Positions 59,329 through 64,000 of a stretch of DNA of 64,000 nt are shown here, in pieces. Every line of letters begins with the position of its first letter. The first letter of the stretch is position 1. The notes below the pieces were generated by a model that saw only the letters and a list, made by a program, of their open reading frames with translations, made no database searches and was not told the DNA's origin. Both the position numbers and the translations under genes were made by a program. The stretch covers positions 930,001 through 994,000 of the forward strand of contig NZ_FUZU01000003.1 in NCBI RefSeq assembly GCF_900167975.1. The letters run 5' to 3'. This DNA comes from Ohtaekwangia koreensis (lineage in GTDB: Bacteria > Bacteroidota > Bacteroidia > Cytophagales > Cyclobacteriaceae).

Positions 59329-60396
59329 CTATTTCAAAATGTTGATAGGAGAATTGTCGGTGAGATAAGCGCTTCCGGAAATGATCAGCGCTTCTGCGTT
59401 TTCAAGTCCTTTGCTGATGCGTATACTCTTGCCGTTGAATGATTCTATAATAACGGGTTGCTTGTGTGCTGTTTTGTGATCGGTTGTGATGAACACAAAC
59501 CCTTCATTGTCATTGGCATCTAACACGGCTTCATAGGGAACGCTCCACGAAGACTGCGTCTCACCTGTTTGAATAACAGCAGATCCAAACATACCAGTAG
59601 CAAGTCGCGCACCTTCATTTTTTATTTGCAGCTCCAGTGTAAATGTACCGGTCTGCGCATCTGACGTTTCTGACTTACGACTCACAATAGCCGGGAACGT
59701 ACGACCGGGAAATGCATCTATATGTATAGCAGCTTTATCATGCAGCGAAACAGAACCCCATTGCTTATCACTCACACTTACTTTGAGAATCCAGTTTCCA
59801 CTAGCCGCACCGTTGGTTAACAGGATTGGGTCACCAATGCTTACTACTTGTCCGGAGTTTACAAACTTGCGCAACACATAACCACTCTCTGGTGCATGAA
59901 TCTCGGAGAAGCTACGATTGAAGTCCGCAGCTTGCAATTGCTCTTTTGCAACTGCCAATGCTGTCTCGGCATTTTGCAATTGCTCCAGTGTAGCAACGCT
60001 ATCGCGATATAAACTTGTTACGCGTTTAAAATCGCGTTCTGCTTTTTCATAACCATGACGAGCCTGTGATACTTGTGTATTGATCTCGGTAAGATTCAGT
60101 GTAGCGAGCAACTGTCCTTTCTTTACTTTATCACCTTCCTTTACAAGCACCCGGTTTACTATACCACCAATCTTGAATGCCAATGTAGTTTCATCATCTG
60201 TTGTAAGTTGACCGGAAGCATTGATCGCACTTACATCTGTAGATTTTTGCAGTGACATTACTTTCACGGGGATTGGCTCAGCACCGGAAGGAACAGAGGC
60301 TTCTTTTCCTTTGCTGTCGGTGCAGGCTTGCAGCACTATCAGTAGCAATGTCATAACCAACAGGGTTACCGTAAAATGTGTTGTGAATTTTTTCAT
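59329..60396 (-). CDS. RND periplasmic adaptor lipoprotein, second operon
   Basis: A 355-residue HlyD/AcrA-type adaptor. A basic start and helix lead to the lipobox VLQACT. The lipoyl halves VLVKEGDKVKKGQLLATLN and IHAPESGYVLRKFVNSGQVV flank a short alpha hairpin (RHGYEKAERDFKRVTSLYRD); beta-barrel and membrane-proximal domains follow. It is 12 bp downstream of the tolC-like gene and 5 bp upstream of the pump gene. Confidence 0.92.
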   Translation of the reverse strand: MKKFTTHFTVTLLVMTLLLIVLQACTDSKGKEASVPSGAEPIPVKVMSLQKSTDVSAINASGQLTTDDETTLAFKIGGIVNRVLVKEGDKVKKGQLLATLNLTEINTQVSQARHGYEKAERDFKRVTSLYRDSVATLEQLQNAETALAVAKEQLQAADFNRSFSEIHAPESGYVLRKFVNSGQVVSIGDPILLTNGAASGNWILKVSVSDKQWGSVSLHDKAAIHIDAFPGRTFPAIVSRKSETSDAQTGTFTLELQIKNEGARLATGMFGSAVIQTGETQSSWSVPYEAVLDANDNEGFVFITTDHKTAHKQPVIIESFNGKSIRISKGLENAEALIISGSAYLTDNSPINILK

Positions 60397-60408
60397 AAAG
60401 GTTAATGA

Positions 60409-61782
60409 TTAGTATTGAAGAGTATAAGATGCTGTTTCGCGTTCCAGTTTTGCTTCGGCAGTAAGCATTTCGAATAACCGCAGACTTTGCTGCAGTTGTG
60501 AAGAAGTTAGTTGATTGCGTGCGTCCAGAAATTCGATCAACGTGTTAACTCCTTGCTGATATCCTTTCTCAATCAGGTTAAAGTAACTTTGCGCTGATTT
60601 CAATTGCTCGCGTGATGCGAGATAATTTTGTACGGTAGTTTGAAGATCATTCTTCGCTACAGACTCTGCGAGCTGTAGCTGTCGCGTTGTATTGAGCAGA
60701 TTATATTCTGTCTTTTGAATTTCAAGTTTACTCTGACGGATGGTGGTTGCGTTACGAAACCCCTGGAACAACGGTAACGATAGCTGTACACCTACGAGGT
60801 AATATCTCGAATCGTTATTATACTTCCAGTCTGAAGCCTGTGAGCCAAGATCCAGGAATGCGTTTACTTTGGGCACGCGCGTAAGCCTGTTCAAACGCAA
60901 CGTTGATTGATTAATGTCACGTGCAGTCTTGATCAATTGAAGTTCTTCACGCTGTTGAAGTGAGATAACCGTTGTATCAGGTATAGATGTCGTTTCGAGG
61001 TTTGTAATATTTATATCTATAGTGCTATCGAGATTTTTGTTCAATAAAAAATTGAAGTATTTCTTAGCATTTGCTTCCGTGTTCCTGGCGCTGTTCAATT
61101 CTGACTTTACGCGCTCGGCTTCACTTTTCGAACGCAGGTAATTTGCAGGCAGGCTTCTTCCGTTGCGCAGTAAAGATTCATTGATCTCTACATTTTTATT
61201 TACGAGAGCGAGTCCGCTTTCATAAATTTTAATAGCAGCTACAGCAGTGAGATAGTTGAAGTAGGCGGTCTTGATATCAAGCACAAGCTGACGCTTGTAT
61301 ATATCTACCTCGAACTCTCGCATCATCACCTGTTGTCCCTGGATTGTTCTATTCACATAGAGGTCAGTATTGATGATTGGCAAAGAGGTGCGTACACGTG
61401 CATCGTAAAAATTCTTCGGAAAAAAATTCTGACTTACGTTATCGATTTGTGGAAACTGATCGCTCTGCGTCATCTGGTTTAACGATGTATATACCGGATT
61501 GAGCAGATCCCCTACTGGTATAGATATACTCCGTCCCCCGGATCCGGAAGTATAGTCACCCAACAAGGTTACAGAAGGCATAAAATAACTCTTCGCGATC
61601 TGCAAAGACTGCTGAGCCTGTTGCAACGAAAGGTTTCTTTGCTGCAACAACAGGTTGTTCTTGAGGCCCTCATGCACGTAGTCGTCCAGGGCTGACTGTG
61701 CTTGCAAGGACATCGGAATGATCGCGAATGCCGCCATCACGAAGAGTTTTGCAAGCTTGATTTTGGGGTTAAAAGTTTCCAT
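60409..61782 (-). CDS. TolC-family outer-membrane efflux protein, second operon
   Basis: A 457-residue outer-membrane channel protein. A signal peptide (1-29, cleavage near LQAQSA) precedes LDDYVHEGLKNNLLLQQRNLSLQQAQQSL and two long helical repeats; the second carries LPLFQGFRNATTIRQ and the family's C-terminal TLIEFLDARNQLTSSQLQQ. In this operon the channel gene comes first, in contrast to the first RND operon where it is last. It starts 42 bp after the tetR stop. Confidence 0.92.
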   Translation of the reverse strand: METFNPKIKLAKLFVMAAFAIIPMSLQAQSALDDYVHEGLKNNLLLQQRNLSLQQAQQSLQIAKSYFMPSVTLLGDYTSGSGGRSISIPVGDLLNPVYTSLNQMTQSDQFPQIDNVSQNFFPKNFYDARVRTSLPIINTDLYVNRTIQGQQVMMREFEVDIYKRQLVLDIKTAYFNYLTAVAAIKIYESGLALVNKNVEINESLLRNGRSLPANYLRSKSEAERVKSELNSARNTEANAKKYFNFLLNKNLDSTIDINITNLETTSIPDTTVISLQQREELQLIKTARDINQSTLRLNRLTRVPKVNAFLDLGSQASDWKYNNDSRYYLVGVQLSLPLFQGFRNATTIRQSKLEIQKTEYNLLNTTRQLQLAESVAKNDLQTTVQNYLASREQLKSAQSYFNLIEKGYQQGVNTLIEFLDARNQLTSSQLQQSLRLFEMLTAEAKLERETASYTLQY

Positions 61783-61824
61783 TGATATTTAAGTTTACAC
61801 TGTTAAGTCGTAGAGCAAAAAAAT

Positions 61825-62457
61825 TTATTGTATGTTTTTAGGGTGCATGCGCTCAAATATTTCAATAATAATAGCACACGCCTTATCAGAAAGGCCCTGA
61901 CGATTCTCTTCACTGATCACATCACAGCGATTACGAATCTCCAGCGAACACACACCATGCACCATAGACCAAACTGTAAAGGCCAATACCTCCGGATTCA
62001 TTCCTTTGAAGTATCCCTTCTCTATACATTCTGTAATGGTACCGGTCAGAAATCCGAAAGCACGCTTACCTTCTTCCCACTTGGCATCTTCCTTATTAAT
62101 TGAATTTATAGGAGATCGGTTTATGAACATTAAATCATAAAATTCTCCATTTTCTACAGCGAAATTGATATATGATTTTGAGATTGCCTTCAAGCGTTCG
62201 AATGGATCTGACACATGCTCGAGTGCGCGGAAATATTGATTCAGGAGTATAAATCCTTCCAGGTGCAAAGCGTGGAAGATGTCGTCCTTATCTTTAAAGT
62301 AGAGATATATAGTGGTTGGAGAATACTCAATTCGTTCAGCGATATTCCGGATAGATGTTTGCTCGAAGCCGTGCTCTATGAACAATTCCTTCGCAGTTTG
62401 AAGGATTTTAGCCCTCAATTCCTCTTTCTGGCGCTCTTTTCTCGTGGAAATAGTCAT
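61825..62457 (-). CDS. TetR/AcrR-family repressor of the second RND operon
   Basis: A 210-residue regulator with an N-terminal HTH: LRAKILQTAKELFIEHGFEQTSIRNIAERIEYSPTTIYLYFKDKD is fully canonical. The C-terminal ligand-binding domain shows KGMNPEVLAFTVWSMVHGVC. As the first gene of the operon it probably represses itself and the pump, released when a hydrophobic ligand binds. Repeats of TTAACGG/ACGCAACCGTTAA lie immediately upstream (62482-62553) and are the likely operators. Confidence 0.9.
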   Translation of the reverse strand: MTISTRKERQKEELRAKILQTAKELFIEHGFEQTSIRNIAERIEYSPTTIYLYFKDKDDIFHALHLEGFILLNQYFRALEHVSDPFERLKAISKSYINFAVENGEFYDLMFINRSPINSINKEDAKWEEGKRAFGFLTGTITECIEKGYFKGMNPEVLAFTVWSMVHGVCSLEIRNRCDVISEENRQGLSDKACAIIIEIFERMHPKNIQ

Positions 62458-62481
62458 AACCTTTTTGAATTGATATTTTAC

Positions 62482-62553
62482 TTAACGGTGTAAAGTTAAT
62501 TAGAGTTGCGTAAAAAACTGCCTTTTCCTTAAAAAATTAAACGCAACCGTTAA
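62482..62553. promoter_or_regulatory. Candidate TetR operators
   Basis: ACGCAACCGTTAA (62541-62553) has its complement split into TTAACGGT (62482-62489) and GTTGCGT (62505-62511) closer to tetR. The half-sites lie in inverted orientation 25-90 bp before the tetR ATG at 62457. Confidence 0.4.
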
Positions 62554-62595
62554 TTCAGCGCCAGTCCAAGCTAATTAGCTCTTCTGAAGGATGTG

Positions 62596-64000
62596 TTATT
62601 TCCTGCCAGCCTTAATTTTGATCAGGGCGATTAATGAGAGAAAGAGAATCCCTGCCCCTACTGTCATAACAATAGAATTTACATCGGCCGCCCAGCCTAA
62701 TACAAATATACCAAGCCCTACAAATGCAGACGCAAATACAATCACGCTTACACCGAAACGATTCTGACGCTCGGCTTCCTGATGGTCGTGTGCATGGCCA
62801 TGGCCTGTCTGTGCATGTTTCAGTATATGCTTTTCAATAATAAGAGCACCCGGATCAATGTGCTTGCGTGTATAGTAGTATATTTCAAAAAGTGCCAGCA
62901 ATAACAACGGTATCCCTACACCCAGAACTGTTTCTATAGTACGGCTCAGCTTTGTATGAAAAATTACAGGCACTATAACTTTAAAGAAAAGATTAACCGT
63001 AAGTGCCACCACTGTAGTCGTGATCACTGAAACGGAGGTCTGGCGTCTGGAAAATAAAGACCAGATCATCGGCGCGAACAAGGCTCCCCCTGCAATCGCT
63101 GCTATACTCAGCACTACTTCCACTATACCACCTGCCAGTGGAACGAGCATGGCGACTACGATGGTTCCTGCGCCAAACAGCAACGTAAATATCCTGGCGA
63201 TCAACACCAATGTTTTATCGGTCGCTGCCGGATGAATAACTTTTTTGTAAACATCATTCGCAAATACAACGGCTGCCAGGTTGATCGTGGTGTTGGCCTT
63301 ACTCGATGTAGCGGATATCATGCCCGACAGAACAAGTCCTATTAAACCTGCCGGCAATATTTTTTGACAGAGCATCATATAGGCACCTTCCGGTTCGAGG
63401 CCTTGCAGATCCGGATTGATAACGCGATAGATCATAGGAGGCAACATCCAGATAACAGGGCTTACCAGGTATAGTATAGAAAACAGGTACGCAACTTTGC
63501 GCGCGTTCCGTTCACTCGACACGCTGGTATAGCGTTGCACATAAGCCCAGTTGCCTCCAATATATACCGTCTGGTATCCTATAAATGCGAGCATGAAGCC
63601 AGCCGTATAATCGTTGCTGAAAGGTTCAAAGAAATCTTCCGGAGCTTTTTGAACAAAACTGTCGAAGCCTCCTACATCTCCGAGTGCAGCGGGTATAACA
63701 ATGAGTACCGCTGCCATCAGTATAACAAATTGCACGACATCCGTTACCAGTACTGCCCACAATCCTCCGGCTGCTGTATACAGAACAATGATAATACCAA
63801 TCGCGATTATACAGGCATTCAGAGAAAAAGGCGTAGCCACATATACCATTTTCCCAACCGGGTATAATACAGCGCTGGTGTTTACCAAACTCAAAACAAG
63901 GATGAGGTATGTATAGAACTGTTGTGCACTTGTGCCAAACCGCAGGCCTATATATTCAGCAGCGGTGCGCGTACCGGTGCGTTTCCATCGGGCTGAGATA
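62596..64000 (-). CDS. Sodium/solute symporter (SSS family), truncated by the window edge
   Basis: A 468-residue C-terminal portion of a sodium-coupled symporter (SGLT group). The readable frame continues past the TTG at 63894 into the edge with RWKRTGTRTAAEYIGLRFG, a family hallmark, so that TTG is not the start. Following helices show GLWAVLVTDVVQFVILM, GYQTVYIGGNWAYVQRYTS (the sodium-solute motif), and SGMISATSSKANTTINLAA. The C-terminus has a histidine-rich loop (GHGHAHDHQE) before the last two helices. Sugar or another small solute is likely. It lies 138 bp upstream of tetR. Confidence 0.88.
   Translation of the reverse strand, partial: ISARWKRTGTRTAAEYIGLRFGTSAQQFYTYLILVLSLVNTSAVLYPVGKMVYVATPFSLNACIIAIGIIIVLYTAAGGLWAVLVTDVVQFVILMAAVLIVIPAALGDVGGFDSFVQKAPEDFFEPFSNDYTAGFMLAFIGYQTVYIGGNWAYVQRYTSVSSERNARKVAYLFSILYLVSPVIWMLPPMIYRVINPDLQGLEPEGAYMMLCQKILPAGLIGLVLSGMISATSSKANTTINLAAVVFANDVYKKVIHPAATDKTLVLIARIFTLLFGAGTIVVAMLVPLAGGIVEVVLSIAAIAGGALFAPMIWSLFSRRQTSVSVITTTVVALTVNLFFKVIVPVIFHTKLSRTIETVLGVGIPLLLLALFEIYYYTRKHIDPGALIIEKHILKHAQTGHGHAHDHQEAERQNRFGVSVIVFASAFVGLGIFVLGWAADVNSIVMTVGAGILFLSLIALIKIKAGRK

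Noticed and set aside
63892-63894. TTG as the start of the sodium/solute symporter
   Set aside because: The frame continues upstream to the window edge with family sequence (RWKRTGTRTAAEYIGLRFG).
1-64000. tRNA, rRNA, CRISPR arrays, IS elements, prophage
   Set aside because: Intergenic regions were read on both strands; no cloverleaf, repeat-spacer pattern, transposase or phage gene was recognised.

Overview
The window looks like chromosomal DNA of a Bacteroidota bacterium, probably a Cytophagales relative. Support: no Shine-Dalgarno-like sequences before starts; several TAnnTTTG-type -7 elements; and a gene repertoire typical of the phylum (GH106, DUF4038, GH43, GH105 and GH63-like glycosidases, FucP-type permease, SusC-free sugar catabolism, RND/TolC pumps, YaiO barrel, LTA-synthase-like sulfatase-fold enzymes). 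The assignment is inference; no rRNA, tRNA, CRISPR array or intact transposon was seen. DNA composition is even, apart from the AT-rich lipoprotein block at 48.5-51 kb.

Layout. 0.1-5.7 kb: osmoprotectant ABC transporter (binding protein fused to permease, plus ATPase), an exported M20 amidohydrolase, a small ABM-fold protein and an FAD oxidoreductase. 5.9-12 kb: ArsR-controlled RND efflux operon (arsR, lipoprotein adaptor, RND pump, TolC). 12.2-17.3 kb: SDR fused to an Atu4866 domain, its AraC neighbour, and a GH106 rhamnosidase. 17.5-24.4 kb: EcsC protein, an OmpR-type two-component pair, an LTA-synthase-like phosphotransferase and two tandem PAP2 phosphatases; three 11-bp-phased TTCAGAAT boxes tie the two-component pair to the LTA-synthase gene. 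24.6-34.3 kb: stand-alone response regulator, large hybrid kinase, then a tight five-gene operon (response regulator, HEAT protein, GT2 polysaccharide synthase, sulfatase-fold phosphotransferase with TPRs, YaiO-like TPR/barrel) that looks like a secreted-polymer machine.

34.5-45.2 kb: scattered plant-glycan genes (DUF4038 hydrolase, FucP-like permease, GH43, GH105) with an S41 protease, an Hsp70-like protein, a GNAT acetyltransferase and several small genes, some under 60 codons. 45.3-48.4 kb: decayed histidine-kinase remnant, and a membrane GAF-PAS sensor overlapping a thioredoxin-like gene. 48.5-52.2 kb: an array of one HExxH metallopeptidase-like lipoprotein, three paralogous small lipoproteins, and the ruins of a second unit (peptidase 3' fragment plus a broken fourth lipoprotein). 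52.6-56.1 kb: GH63-like glucosidase with a glucose-dehydrogenase-like SDR. 56.3-62.5 kb: a second RND operon (tetR, tolC, adaptor, pump). 62.6 kb to the edge: sodium/solute symporter, truncated by the window.

The most unusual parts are the 27.7-34.3 kb polymer operon, the phased-box envelope regulon at 18-22.5 kb, and the duplicated and decaying peptidase/lipoprotein cassettes at 48.5-52.2 kb. All functions are assigned from sequence motifs read by eye; no database search was run.
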